NCBI GenBank assembly: GCA_910587155.1
Contig: CAJULA010000012.1
Span: 28,296-92,295 of the forward strand
From: an uncultured Lachnospiraceae bacterium
Lineage (GTDB): Bacteria > Bacillota > Clostridia > Lachnospirales > Lachnospiraceae
Direction of reading: 5' to 3'
Length of the DNA: 64,000 nucleotides
Shown here: one piece after another, positions 15,862 to 25,051 of the stretch
Layout of the letters: every line of letters starts with the position of its first letter
Numbering within the stretch: position 1 is the stretch's first letter
Notes under the pieces: model-generated
Told to the model about the DNA's origin: nothing
The model's input: only the letters and a program-made list of their open reading frames with translations
The model's database searches: none
Made by a program: the position numbers and the translations under genes

Positions 15862-16728
15862 ATGTTAGTTACGTTAAAAGAAATTTTAAAAATCGCGGAA
15901 GAAAAAAAGATTGCGGTAGGCGCGTTCAACACACCCAATCTGGAAAGCCTGCTGGCTATTCTGGAGGCGGCGGAAGAACTGCAGCTTCCGGTCATCATTC
16001 AGGCAGCGCAGTGCCATGAAGTGTTTGTTCCCGTGTCAGTGATCGGGCCGGTGATGATTGCCCGGGCCAAAGAAGCGTCAGTGCCCGTTTGCGTACACCT
16101 CGATCACGGCGAAACCCTTGATTATGTGCAGAAAGTACTCGACATTGGATTTACCGGCGTTATGTTTGACGGCTCCACCATGCCCTATGAGGAAAACGTG
16201 GCGCATGTGAAGAAGGCAGTGGAGATGGCGGCAAAGACCGGAGCATCCGTAGAGGCGGAGCTGGGTTCCATGGGACGCAGGGAGTCCGGCGCGGGGGATG
16301 GCGCAGGAGACGGGGATGACACTAAGATTTATACTGATCCCGTGCAGGCAAAGGAGTTTGTAAAGGAGACAGGCATTGATGCGCTGGCTTGTTCTTTCGG
16401 GACGACGCATGGCATCTATCTGACGGAGCCCAGACTGGATTTTTCCGTCGTGGAACAGGTGAGAAAAGAGACAGAGGGTATGCCGGTAGTTATGCATGGA
16501 GGCTCCGGTGTCAGCAGTGAGGATTTCCGCAAAGCAGTGGCAGCAGGTGTGCGGAAGATCAACTATTTTACGTATATGGACAAGGCCGCGGGTACGGCCC
16601 TGGCAGAATACGTGGCAGGCGTGGAAGAGGGTATGCCGGTATTTTTCACGGAAGCTGCGCTCAGGGCAGGCGCTGCCATGAAGGAGAATATCAAGGAGGC
16701 CATGAAAGTCTTTGCCAATATAGAGTAA
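15862..16728 (+). CDS. Class II fructose/tagatose-bisphosphate aldolase family protein
   Basis: 288 residues. Zinc-dependent aldolases of this family split ketose (bis)phosphates into dihydroxyacetone phosphate and an aldehyde. Probable zinc ligands are H82 (CVHLDHGE), H183 (GTTHGIY) and H212 (VMHGGSGV); the GAEVELGSMG-like segment reads EAELGSMGRRE. Start ATG 15862 follows AAGGAGGATG; an earlier in-frame GTG at 15832 spans that site and is unlikely. It heads a four-gene operon with an isomerase, a kinase and a reductase, so it probably cleaves the phosphorylated ketose they make rather than serving glycolysis. Confidence 0.9.
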   Translation: MLVTLKEILKIAEEKKIAVGAFNTPNLESLLAILEAAEELQLPVIIQAAQCHEVFVPVSVIGPVMIARAKEASVPVCVHLDHGETLDYVQKVLDIGFTGVMFDGSTMPYEENVAHVKKAVEMAAKTGASVEAELGSMGRRESGAGDGAGDGDDTKIYTDPVQAKEFVKETGIDALACSFGTTHGIYLTEPRLDFSVVEQVRKETEGMPVVMHGGSGVSSEDFRKAVAAGVRKINYFTYMDKAAGTALAEYVAGVEEGMPVFFTEAALRAGAAMKENIKEAMKVFANIE

Positions 16729-16750
16729 TGTGGGATGGGGGTTATCAAAG

Positions 16751-18157
16751 ATGAGCAGGAAGATGACATTTGCGCTCTGTTTCTGCAACAGAGGATTTAT
16801 GCCGGGGGAACTGATTTACGGCGCAAGAGAAGATATGATCAAAGCGGTTACGGATGCGGGATATGACTATATCGCCATGGACGCAGGGCTGACCCGCTAT
16901 GGTGGTGTGGAAACGAGAGAAGAGGGCAGGATGTATGCCGCGTGGCTGAAAGAACACGAAGGGGCGTACGATGGTGTGATTTTTTCCATGCCGATTTTCG
17001 CCGATGAAAACGGCGCCATCACCGCCCTGCAGGATGCCGGGGTGCCGATTCTTATGCAGGCCTACCCGGATGAGATCGGCAAGATGGATTTTGCCCACAG
17101 AAGGGACGCGTACTGCGGAAAATTTTCCGTCACGGATGTGTTCACCCAGTATCAGGTGCCGTTTACGGTCATGAAGCCTCATGTCGTACATCCTCGTTCG
17201 GAGGCGTTTGCACAAAATCTGCGGGATTTCGCCGCCGTATGCCGTGTGGTAAATGGAATGAAGCGGTTTAACGTGGGATGCATCGGCGCCCGTACCACGG
17301 CCTTTAAGACAGTGCGCTTTGATGAGATCACGCTGCAGAAATATGGCATCAATGTAGAATCCTTCGATCTGTCGGAGCTGTTCTTCAAGGTGGGGAAGAA
17401 GGCGGATGATGACGTTGCGGTACTGGAAAAGCTGCAACGCCTTCAGTCCTATACGGACTGTTCCGGGGTGCCCCAAAACAATATGCTGACACTGGCAAAG
17501 GTATCGGCAGTGCTGGATGAGTACATAGAAGCATACAGCCTGGACGCGCTGACGCTGCGGTGCTGGAATGAGATGGAGGAGGTACTGCGCATCTGTCCGT
17601 GTGTGCTGCTGAGCGAACTGAACGATCGGGGAATCGTGGCTTCCTGCGAGATTGATATGTGTTCGGCACTGACCATGCGTGCCATGAACCTGGCAAGTGA
17701 GAAGCCAACGGCGGTACTGGACTGGAATAATAACTATGGGGAAGAGGAAAATAAGGTGATCCTTTTCCACTGCGGCCCGGTGGCGCAGAGTCTGATGAGT
17801 GGGAAAGGGACCGTGACAGAGCATAAGATGTTTGCCAAAGGCGATCCCGGCAGCGGCTGGGGAAGCAACGAAGGCAGAATCCGTCCGTTTGCCATGACAT
17901 TTTCCAACTGCCAGACAAGGGACGGGAGGATAATTGTTTACGCCAGTGAGGGCAGATTTACGGAAGATGTGATTGAGGAAGGCTTCTTTGGCTGCGGCGG
18001 CGTGGCGGAGATTCCGGATCTGCAGGATAAGCTGATCCGTCTGGCAAGAGGCGGCTTCAAGCATCATACATCCGTCGGCGTGGGGCATATGAAGGCGATA
18101 TTACAGGAGGCTTTTACCACGTATCTTGGATATGACTGGGTGGATATTGATGCGTGA
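16751..18157 (+). CDS. L-fucose/L-arabinose isomerase-like sugar isomerase
   Basis: 468 residues. The fold family is that of L-fucose isomerase and arabinose isomerase, which convert aldoses to ketoses using a divalent metal. The N-terminal domain is Rossmann-like (DGVIFSMPIFADENGA), the middle has KRFNVGCIGARTTAFKTVRF, and the C-terminal half carries WNEMEE and DWNNNYGEEENKVILFHCGP, typical of the family's uncharacterised branch. It is shorter than FucI (about 590), so it is not a standard fucose isomerase. Start ATG 16751 was chosen over GTG 16730; its ribosome binding site is weak. It follows the aldolase by 22 bases. Confidence 0.82.
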   Translation: MSRKMTFALCFCNRGFMPGELIYGAREDMIKAVTDAGYDYIAMDAGLTRYGGVETREEGRMYAAWLKEHEGAYDGVIFSMPIFADENGAITALQDAGVPILMQAYPDEIGKMDFAHRRDAYCGKFSVTDVFTQYQVPFTVMKPHVVHPRSEAFAQNLRDFAAVCRVVNGMKRFNVGCIGARTTAFKTVRFDEITLQKYGINVESFDLSELFFKVGKKADDDVAVLEKLQRLQSYTDCSGVPQNNMLTLAKVSAVLDEYIEAYSLDALTLRCWNEMEEVLRICPCVLLSELNDRGIVASCEIDMCSALTMRAMNLASEKPTAVLDWNNNYGEEENKVILFHCGPVAQSLMSGKGTVTEHKMFAKGDPGSGWGSNEGRIRPFAMTFSNCQTRDGRIIVYASEGRFTEDVIEEGFFGCGGVAEIPDLQDKLIRLARGGFKHHTSVGVGHMKAILQEAFTTYLGYDWVDIDA

Positions 18158-18244
18158 GGATCTCAGAGACGGCCGGAGAGGAGAGATACACGGTGGCCGG
18201 GGCGTGCTGCTCCGGCCGGGATTTGAGGATTGTGGGAGGATAAG

Positions 18245-19726
18245 ATGAAGACTGCAGGACTGGATATCGGGACGACGGGCTGTAAACTGACGGTGTTTGA
18301 TGAAAACGGTACTTATCTGGGCAAGGCATACCGGGATTATCCTGTCAGAAGAGACAGGGGAGAGCATGAGGTGGATGCGCAGGCGATACTGGATATGGTG
18401 TGGCAGGTGATCAAAGAGATGGCACAGGTCTGTCCGGATATTGCCGGTATCGGCGTCACCAGCTTCGGAGAGACTTTCGTGGCCACGGACGGAGCAGGGT
18501 GCGCCCTGTACCCGGCCATGCTCTACACCGATCCCAGAGGCAGAAAGGAGCGGGAACTGCTCACGGAAAAACTGGGCAGGGAACGGATTCTGCACATAAC
18601 AGGGGTAGACCCCCATGAGATGTACAGTATTTCCAAGATGATGTGGCTGAAAGAAAACGAGCCGGCGGTGTATGCCGAAGCAAAGCATTTCTTTCTGATC
18701 GAAGACTATGTGGTATTTCATCTGACCGGCCAGGCGCAGATTGATTATTCTCTGGCGGCCCGCACTCAGGCGTTTGACATTACGAAGCTGGACTGGAGTG
18801 ATGAAATCCTGCAGCAGGCAGGGATCGGGAAAACGCTTATGTCCAGACCAGTGCCCATCGGTACGCCTGCAGGCAAAATACTCCCGGAAGTGTCAGAAAA
18901 AACAGGACTCTCACCGGATACGCTGGTCGTATCCATCGGACATGACCAGGTGGCGGCAGCGATCGGGGCAGGGGTTTTTACTTCGGATAAGGCAGTGGAC
19001 GGTGCAGGCACGGTACAGTGTATGACGCCGGTTTATGACGCTCTGCCTGATCTGGATGCCATGAGCCGGGGAAAGTTTGCCGTAGTTCCCTATGTGATGG
19101 GAAAATACGTCTGCTATGCTTTTTCCCATACCGGCGGTGCCCTGATGCAGTGGTGCACGGATACCCTGGCCAAAAAGGAAAAAGAACTGGCGGCGCAGGA
19201 AGGAATTTCCGTCTATGATTATCTGGAACGGGGGTATCAGGGGCCTACAGGCCTGCTTGTGCTGCCTCATTTTGCCGGGGCTGCCACGCCCTATATGGAC
19301 AGCGGTTCCAAAGGCGCCATTCTGGGCCTGGATATGAGCGTGACGACAAAGCAGCTTTACCATGCCTGTATGGAGGGCGTTGTCTATGAAATGCTGACCA
19401 ATCTGGAATATCTGCGGCAGTCGGATCTTTCCTTTACCATGCTTCATGCCACGGGCGGCGGCGCCAGATCCGAGATTTGGATGCAGATGAAGGCCGATAT
19501 GCTGCATGTCCCGATTACCGCGCTGGCTACGTCCGATGCGGGTACGGTAGGCAGCGCCATGCTCACCGGCATCGCCGTCGGCATATTCCGTGATCTGGAA
19601 GATGCCGCCGCGCATATGGTGGAAAAGACAAAGGTGTATGAGCCCAGGACAGAGATGTATGAGAAGTATCAGCGCATTTACGAACGGTATCGAAAGGTGT
19701 ATGAGAGTGTGAGAGAGCTGGTATAG
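18245..19726 (+). CDS. FGGY-family carbohydrate kinase
   Basis: 493 residues. Phosphorylates a sugar or polyol with ATP. The two-domain FGGY layout is clear: ATP-binding GLDIGTTGCKLTVFD at the N-terminus, LYTDPRGRKE near residue 100, GHDQVAAAIGAG at about 230-245 and the C-terminal signature HATGGGARSEIWMQMKADM (about 407-425). It is closest in style to xylulose kinases. GGAGGATAAG precedes ATG 18245. In the operon it should phosphorylate the ketose formed by the isomerase, giving the aldolase its substrate. Confidence 0.93.
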   Translation: MKTAGLDIGTTGCKLTVFDENGTYLGKAYRDYPVRRDRGEHEVDAQAILDMVWQVIKEMAQVCPDIAGIGVTSFGETFVATDGAGCALYPAMLYTDPRGRKERELLTEKLGRERILHITGVDPHEMYSISKMMWLKENEPAVYAEAKHFFLIEDYVVFHLTGQAQIDYSLAARTQAFDITKLDWSDEILQQAGIGKTLMSRPVPIGTPAGKILPEVSEKTGLSPDTLVVSIGHDQVAAAIGAGVFTSDKAVDGAGTVQCMTPVYDALPDLDAMSRGKFAVVPYVMGKYVCYAFSHTGGALMQWCTDTLAKKEKELAAQEGISVYDYLERGYQGPTGLLVLPHFAGAATPYMDSGSKGAILGLDMSVTTKQLYHACMEGVVYEMLTNLEYLRQSDLSFTMLHATGGGARSEIWMQMKADMLHVPITALATSDAGTVGSAMLTGIAVGIFRDLEDAAAHMVEKTKVYEPRTEMYEKYQRIYERYRKVYESVRELV

Positions 19727-19782
19727 TGTAACATTGCGGTGTCTGCCTCATAAGCCTGCCATTGACAGAAAGGAAAAGAGCC

Positions 19783-20751
19783 ATGGAATATGCACAGATT
19801 CCCTATGTGAAAAAAAGAGTGTCCCGTATCTTTTACGGGACGGCGAATCCGCCTTTTTCCACGCAGGGAGAGGGGAATGTACTTTTGGACGGGATGTTTG
19901 CGCTGGGGATTAACGCTTTTGATACCGCCAGGGTGTATGGCCTGGCGGAACAGGCGCTGGGGAAGTGGATGGATGAGAGGGGACTGCGGGATCAGGTAGT
20001 TATCCTGGGCAAGTGCGCGCATCCTGATCCGGACTGGACGAAGCGGCTGAATGAAAAAGAAATTCGGGCGGATTTTCAGGTATCAGCGGAAAACCTGCGG
20101 TCGGATTATATTGACATCTATCTGGCACACCGGGATGATCCGCAGGTGGCAGCCGGGGATGTGGTGGAAATTTTTAATGCGCTCCATGCGGAAGGAAAAA
20201 TCGGGGCGTTCGGAGGCTCTAACTGGTCGCATCGGCGGATTGAGGAGGCAAATGAATATGCCTATCAGCATAGTATGATTCCGTTTACGGTGTCCAGTCC
20301 CAATTTTGGACTGGCCGAGCAGGTGCGGGATATGTGGGGCGGAGGCGGCCTTTGCATCTCCGGACCTGTCCAGAGGCAGGCGCGCGACTGGTATGAGAGG
20401 ACTGGTATGCCGGTGATTGCCTATTCCGGCCTGGGCAGGGGACTTTTTTCCGGGAGAGTGAAAAGCGCGCAGCCTGAGCGTGCCGGGGAAGTGATGGATG
20501 ATTTTGCCATGAAAGGCTATGCCTGTGCGGATAATTTTGAGCGCCTGCGGCGGTGTGAGGAAATGGCGGCAAAATATGGCTGCAGTGTACCACAGATGGC
20601 CATGGCGTGGCTGTTTGGCCAGCGTCTGAATACGTTTGCCGTGGTGAGCACTGCGAAACCGGAACGGATGGAAGAAAATATCGCGGCACTGGATCTTAGG
20701 CCGGAGGAGCGGGTGCTCCGCTATCTGGATCTGGAGGAGAGTGATCTTTAA
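19783..20751 (+). CDS. Aldo/keto reductase
   Basis: 322 residues, a full AKR barrel. The catalytic tetrad is visible: D47 and Y52 (NAFDTARVYG), a lysine in VVILGKCAHP, and a histidine in IDIYLAHRDDP; the NADPH-binding C-terminal part includes VVSTAKPERMEENI. ATG 19783 follows AAAGGAAAAGAG. As last gene of the sugar operon it may reduce the aldehyde released by the aldolase (lactaldehyde-like or glycolaldehyde-like), making the pathway redox-neutral. That step is inferred. Confidence 0.9.
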   Translation: MEYAQIPYVKKRVSRIFYGTANPPFSTQGEGNVLLDGMFALGINAFDTARVYGLAEQALGKWMDERGLRDQVVILGKCAHPDPDWTKRLNEKEIRADFQVSAENLRSDYIDIYLAHRDDPQVAAGDVVEIFNALHAEGKIGAFGGSNWSHRRIEEANEYAYQHSMIPFTVSSPNFGLAEQVRDMWGGGGLCISGPVQRQARDWYERTGMPVIAYSGLGRGLFSGRVKSAQPERAGEVMDDFAMKGYACADNFERLRRCEEMAAKYGCSVPQMAMAWLFGQRLNTFAVVSTAKPERMEENIAALDLRPEERVLRYLDLEESDL

Positions 20752-20772
20752 TCAGCGCTTCCTTAACTGATT

Positions 20773-21453
20773 TTACAGAAAATCCACCGAGACGACCTGA
20801 TCGGACTTCATCAGTGTCTGATAGATTTCCGTTCGTTCCATCCCTCTTTTTGTATAGAGTACCATATGTACGGAGACGCCTTCACCGGGGATTTTGGATT
20901 CCCCGATTTCCACCGAATCAATGACAATGCCCGTATCTCTCAGATTCTGCAGAATGTCGTGCAGATGATGACTGTCTTCCAGATTGACAAATACATTGCA
21001 GTAGCGGGAATGCCTGGTGGCAAAACGCTCTACAAAAGGCAGGATATGGAGGGAAAGCATCATCATGACCGTGATCAGTATGCCGCCTTCGATAAAACCG
21101 ATGCCGACGGCGAGACCGATACAGGCGCTTGCCCAGAGGGTGGCGGCGGTGGTCAGTCCCCGTACACGGTGGCGGGAGATGATGATCGTCCCCACACCGA
21201 TAAAGCCCACACCGCTGATGACCTGTGCCGCCAGACGATTCATATTGGCCAGACCCGGGAAATTAACCTGGATATACTGTTCTGTCAGCATGACCAGTGT
21301 GGCGCCAAGACAGACGACCGTGATCGTCTTTGTGCCCGCACCCCGGTGTTTCATACCTCTGTCAAGACCGATCAGACCGCCCAGCAAGGTGGCGATGATG
21401 ACACGGATCAGTATATTTTTGATATTCCATGCGGCAAAACTTCCCGGTATCAT
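20773..21453 (-). CDS. MgtC/SapB family membrane protein
   Basis: 226 residues. About four or five transmembrane helices occupy residues 10-140, with family signatures ATLLGGLIGLDRGMKHRGAG, RLAAQVISGVGFIGVGTI and RGLTTAATLWASACIGLAVG. The soluble C-terminal domain (about 145-226) resembles an ACT-like regulatory domain. MgtC proteins help cells cope with low magnesium, often by acting on F-ATPase or other membrane proteins. It is alone, facing the reductase gene with 21 bases between stops. The gap 21454-21784 holds the antitoxin promoter and leader described separately. Confidence 0.9.
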   Translation of the reverse strand: MIPGSFAAWNIKNILIRVIIATLLGGLIGLDRGMKHRGAGTKTITVVCLGATLVMLTEQYIQVNFPGLANMNRLAAQVISGVGFIGVGTIIISRHRVRGLTTAATLWASACIGLAVGIGFIEGGILITVMMMLSLHILPFVERFATRHSRYCNVFVNLEDSHHLHDILQNLRDTGIVIDSVEIGESKIPGEGVSVHMVLYTKRGMERTEIYQTLMKSDQVVSVDFL

Positions 21454-21631
21454 ACGTATTCTCCTGTTTGTGGTTGCTTCGTATCTTTTCTTTCAAAATG
21501 ATTGCCACTTTTCTGTAATAATCAAAGTATACAGGAAAAATGGGGCTTATTCAATAAAAAGTCAGCCATAAGTTTTTTCTTTCCTATCGAACGGTTTTTA
21601 ATATCATTTCTTCAGATTTCGTACGATTTTA

Positions 21632-21660
21632 TTGATTTTATTTCCCAAATTGCATATAAT
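21632..21660 (+). promoter_or_regulatory. Promoter of the toxin-antitoxin operon
   Basis: -35 TTGATT (21632-21637), 17 bases, -10 TATAAT (21655-21660), in an AT-rich stretch. Confidence 0.65.
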
Positions 21661-21673
21661 AAGAATAATCTAT

Positions 21674-21727
21674 ATAAACGGCACTAAATTCTTGCCCTCA
21701 GAGCACTTTGATCCATATGCCGTTTAT
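21674..21727. promoter_or_regulatory. Inverted repeat in the toxin-antitoxin leader
   Basis: ATAAACGGCA (21674-21683) and TGCCGTTTAT (21718-21727) are exact inverted copies 34 bases apart. They lie just downstream of the predicted start of transcription, where Phd-type antitoxins often bind, or could fold as a leader hairpin. Confidence 0.45.
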
Positions 21728-21784
21728 TATACTTTTCCGGCAATTTTTAAATACTGGATATATAAATAAAAGGAGGATTTAGTC

Positions 21785-22012
21785 ATGGTTGTTACAGCGA
21801 CAGAATTTAAAGCTAATTTCGGTAAGTACCTTGAATTAATTGCCAAGGAAGACGTCTTTATTACTCGCAATGGAAAAACGGTTGCTAAAGTTGTAAATCC
21901 CCAGATTTCTGCTGTGGATTCCCTGCGAGGAATGCTTGGTGATATTTCTTCTGATATAGATATGGATTCTTTGCGTGAGGAGCGTCTGTTAAAATATGAA
22001 AATAATGTGTGA
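21785..22012 (+). CDS. Phd/YefM-type antitoxin
   Basis: 75 residues. The N-terminus VVTATEFKANFGKYLELIAK and the segment VFITRNGKTVAKVV are the Phd/YefM DNA-binding fold; the C-terminal tail (about residues 45-75) is the expected toxin-neutralising part. AAAGGAGGATTTAGTC precedes the ATG. It overlaps the PIN toxin by 17 bases in another frame. The pair should repress its own promoter. Base composition is more AT-rich than the neighbours, which fits acquisition by transfer. Confidence 0.9.
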   Translation: MVVTATEFKANFGKYLELIAKEDVFITRNGKTVAKVVNPQISAVDSLRGMLGDISSDIDMDSLREERLLKYENNV

Positions 22013-22409
22013 TACGAATGTAATCATTGATGTATTATTGGAAAGAGAAGCTTTTACAGAGGACTCTTACAGGGTTCTGAAGTTTTGTGAAGAACACAAA
22101 ATAGACGGTTTTGTATCAGCATCTTCTGTTACCGACATCTACTATCTTGTAAGAAAATATACCCATAGCACTGATGTGGCATATAAGGCAGTTGGAAAAC
22201 TTTTGGAGATTGTCAAAGTATGCAGTGTTACTAATAATGATGTTCTGATTGCATTGCAGAAACGGGCAAAGGATTTTGAGGATTGTCTTGTTGCTACTTG
22301 CGCCAAATCTATACGTTGTGATTGTATTGTCACCCGAAACAAAAGAGATTTTGAAGGCCTGGGTATTCCTGTGTTTACCCCAACAGAAATTCTTTTGCAA
22401 ATCATGTAA
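21996..22409 (+). CDS. PIN-domain ribonuclease toxin (VapC-like)
   Basis: 137 residues. PIN toxins cleave RNA, commonly tRNA or rRNA, with metal ions held by conserved acids. Here D6 (CDTNVIIDVLLE), the D93/E95/D96 cluster (AKDFEDCLVA) and D118 (TRNKRDFEG) fit the active site. Start at 21996 lies within the antitoxin gene, so translation is coupled. Pairing of a Phd-type antitoxin with a PIN toxin is common. The RNA target is unknown. Confidence 0.9.
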   Translation: MKIMCDTNVIIDVLLEREAFTEDSYRVLKFCEEHKIDGFVSASSVTDIYYLVRKYTHSTDVAYKAVGKLLEIVKVCSVTNNDVLIALQKRAKDFEDCLVATCAKSIRCDCIVTRNKRDFEGLGIPVFTPTEILLQIM

Positions 22410-22553
22410 TATATATTTCGCGGAAGCTTTCCTGTCGTCCGGTTGTAAACTGGGATTATGGCTGCCATAATTTTTGTGTTTTATGCCTATCTGGTTTTCT
22501 CCATTTATGATAAAATAATAACAGCTTTGACATTTGAAAAGGGGGAAGGGTAT

Positions 22554-23684
22554 ATGGACATTTCGGCACTCCATGATTTTCATCCGTATGACACCGGACT
22601 TGAACTGCCGGTAAAGGATTTGCTTGCTTCGTATCAGGGGCAGGGAGCCGCAGAGCGCGGTATGTGTGGGCGGGATGCTTTTATCGCTTTGCTGGCGGGT
22701 GTGGCGGCACTGCGCAGGACGCCGGGGATACCGGGGCCCGGGGAGGCGGGAGAGGAGTATTTTACGACACTTCCCATCTGCGCGGAGGAAGAGAGCAGGG
22801 AGGCGTGCAGGGCGCATCTGGAAAAGATATTTGGTATTACGGACAAAGATTCCATGCTGGATTTTTGCAGGCAGGAGATATTGTGCCACAGTCAGTATCT
22901 GGATTTTGAGGGATTCTGGGAAGGGCGACCGCCTTTTTCCATGTATCAGCTGCAGGACGGTGCCAGAGAATTTTTTACGGTGGCCAGGGATTTTTCCGCG
23001 CAGTTTTATGAGATCGTGGGACATCGGGGATATCTGGCCTGGGATATCAGCGAATGTGTGGGGCATCTGCGGGCAGGCTTTGCCTGTGGCCTGATCAGCC
23101 GCAGGGAACTGGATGATCTGGCGGAGCACTGGATCACGCAGGCGCAGATTTTTGGCAGCTGGCCGGAGTATGCCGCCAGTCTGGTATGCGGGCAGATGTA
23201 CTGGGATTTCCGGCATGGAACGAAACTGCCGCAGCTCCAGGAGGGACAAAAGCTGTGGATGCGGCTGGTGCATACTCTGCTGGAAGATAACAGGGCCTGG
23301 GGGAGCGGCCTGTGGTATGTACCCCCACGCAGGAAGGAATTTCTTCTGTGGCCGCCGCAATTAAAAAAATATCTGACGCATTGGGATGGCCCGGCGGGCT
23401 GTTTTGTCACCGATGAGATCACAATTGCAGGAAGGAAAGTGGGATGGTGCTATCGGGAGCAGCCGGATGGGGAACTCCCGGACAGCGGCTGGCGGTTTTT
23501 CGCGGGAGATGAGTCGGAGTCATATATTGATGATCCGTCTCATACGGAAGTATGCGAGCTGAATACGGTCTGCAATTATGATCCCGATATCCTCCCGCTG
23601 TTGGACGCGCCGTATGGAAGCGCTTTTGCCAGAGGAGAGGACGGACAGTTTGAACCGGCAGGGTTTCCGGTGAGAACTGACTGA
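22554..23684 (+). CDS. DUF1266-like/DUF2185-like two-domain protein
   Basis: 376 residues. The middle (about 130-200) resembles DUF1266: AWDISECVGHLRAGFACGLI followed by LAEHWITQAQIFGSWPEYA. The C-terminal 90 residues resemble DUF2185, an immunity-protein-like domain: CFVTDEITIAGRKVGWCYRE, SGWRFFAGDESESY, NTVCNYDPDILPLLDAPYGS. No enzymatic motif is seen. ATG 22554 follows GGGGGAAGGG. It sits 15 bases before the ATPase gene and 145 bases after the toxin gene, so it probably opens a three-gene operon. Both domains occur in bacterial conflict and polymorphic toxin neighbourhoods; a role here is inference. Confidence 0.75.
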   Translation: MDISALHDFHPYDTGLELPVKDLLASYQGQGAAERGMCGRDAFIALLAGVAALRRTPGIPGPGEAGEEYFTTLPICAEEESREACRAHLEKIFGITDKDSMLDFCRQEILCHSQYLDFEGFWEGRPPFSMYQLQDGAREFFTVARDFSAQFYEIVGHRGYLAWDISECVGHLRAGFACGLISRRELDDLAEHWITQAQIFGSWPEYAASLVCGQMYWDFRHGTKLPQLQEGQKLWMRLVHTLLEDNRAWGSGLWYVPPRRKEFLLWPPQLKKYLTHWDGPAGCFVTDEITIAGRKVGWCYREQPDGELPDSGWRFFAGDESESYIDDPSHTEVCELNTVCNYDPDILPLLDAPYGSAFARGEDGQFEPAGFPVRTD

Positions 23685-23699
23685 AAGCAGAGGTGAGAC

Positions 23700-25037
23700 A
23701 TGTTATATGTGAGAGCGGATCGTGTGGATCAGCTGCAGGACGTTTTTTATCCGGGGCCGCTTGCGGATGAAGCTGCCATCAGGAGATTTTATCAGGATAC
23801 CACAGAGGCGAGAACCGGAGATCCTTATTCGGGGTTTGTTGAGAAGATGGCATTGCTGTTGGAAGACTCTCATATCTCGCTGATTCATAAATTATTTGTA
23901 GGCCATGCCGGTGTGGGGAAGACGACGGAGTTGTACCGGTTGAAACATGCGGCGCAGGAGCAGGGATTTTTTACGTGCTTTGGCAGATGTGACATGGATT
24001 TGGATTCCGGGGATATGGAGTACACAGATGTCCTGTTTTATATTCTTGACCTGCTTGTCAGCCGGGCATGTGAAGAAGGGCTTCGGATCAGCGATGCTGT
24101 TGTAAAAAAGATAGAGAACTACTGGAACAGTGATGCGGAACTGACCAGAACGATTTTCATGCAGGAAGGGATGGAGGTTTCGCTGGAGGCAGACGCCGCT
24201 GGCGGTATCAGGAAAGTACTTCATCTCCTGGCCGGGGTCAGGGCAATCCTGAAAAACAGTGCGGAATCCAAAAAGGAAATACGGATACAGATCGAACCCC
24301 GCAGCAGTGAGCTGATCAGGCAGATTGGAGAAGTCATAGCAGATATCAGAGAGGAATTACGAAAAAGAGGCCAGAGAGAAGTGCCGTTTGTGATCCTGGA
24401 CGGCCTGGATAAGATTCCGCTGGGACAGGCAAGGAAGATTTTTCAGGAAAATGGATCAAGGTTTCAGGGACTGCAGCTTCATTTGCTTGTGACATTTCCG
24501 ATTTCGTTATCCTATACACCGGAATATAAGGATATCCAGATATGGTTTCCAAGTCCGGAAAAACTTCCGATGATCAAGATCCGAAACTGGCAGCAGGGAG
24601 CGTATGAGAGCGGTTATACGGAGGGATTTGACACGATAAAGGCAATGATTGAAAAACGTGCCAGTCTGTCTCTTTTTACGGAGGGCGCATTGGCCCTGCT
24701 GATCCGCGGGACGGGCGGTTATATCAGGGATTTGTTCCGCTGCATCTGTGATGCGGCTTTGCGGGCAAGGCTGAGGGGATCTGCCTTGATTGAGCAGGAA
24801 GACGCAGAAAAAGCACTGGCCGTTCTGGAATCAGACATCAATGGCCGTTACAGCGATGAACTGATCGGAAGGATGGAAGATATTTACAGAGGCAATAAAT
24901 TTGTTTCTTCCTCAGAGGAAATTACGACACTTCTGCAGGTCGGCGCCGTACTGGAATATAATGGCGCCAGATGGTGTGATCTGCATCCGTTGGTTGAGAA
25001 ATGGCTGTTGCAGAATCACAAAATAACCCGGTCGTGA
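23700..25037 (+). CDS. P-loop ATPase of conflict-system type
   Basis: 445 residues. Walker A is GHAGVGKTTEL with K74, and Walker B is FVILDGLDKI near residue 232. An N-terminal segment (FYPGPLADEAAIRRFYQDT) precedes the P-loop. After the ATPase core comes RGTGGYIRDLFRCICDAAL, a sensor-like helix, and a small C-terminal winged-helix-like end (LEYNGARWCDLHPLVEKWL). This resembles standalone AAA/STAND-like ATPases that work with TPR proteins in bacterial defence and signalling. No membrane segment or effector domain is fused. It lies 15 bases after the DUF1266-like gene and 14 bases before the TPR gene. Confidence 0.78.
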   Translation: MLYVRADRVDQLQDVFYPGPLADEAAIRRFYQDTTEARTGDPYSGFVEKMALLLEDSHISLIHKLFVGHAGVGKTTELYRLKHAAQEQGFFTCFGRCDMDLDSGDMEYTDVLFYILDLLVSRACEEGLRISDAVVKKIENYWNSDAELTRTIFMQEGMEVSLEADAAGGIRKVLHLLAGVRAILKNSAESKKEIRIQIEPRSSELIRQIGEVIADIREELRKRGQREVPFVILDGLDKIPLGQARKIFQENGSRFQGLQLHLLVTFPISLSYTPEYKDIQIWFPSPEKLPMIKIRNWQQGAYESGYTEGFDTIKAMIEKRASLSLFTEGALALLIRGTGGYIRDLFRCICDAALRARLRGSALIEQEDAEKALAVLESDINGRYSDELIGRMEDIYRGNKFVSSSEEITTLLQVGAVLEYNGARWCDLHPLVEKWLLQNHKITRS

Positions 25038-25051
25038 CGGAGGCGTGTTTT

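Noticed and set aside
16745..18088. 447-codon reverse open frame opposite the isomerase gene
   Set aside because: The forward isomerase has family motifs; the reverse frame is His/Arg-rich shadow sequence.
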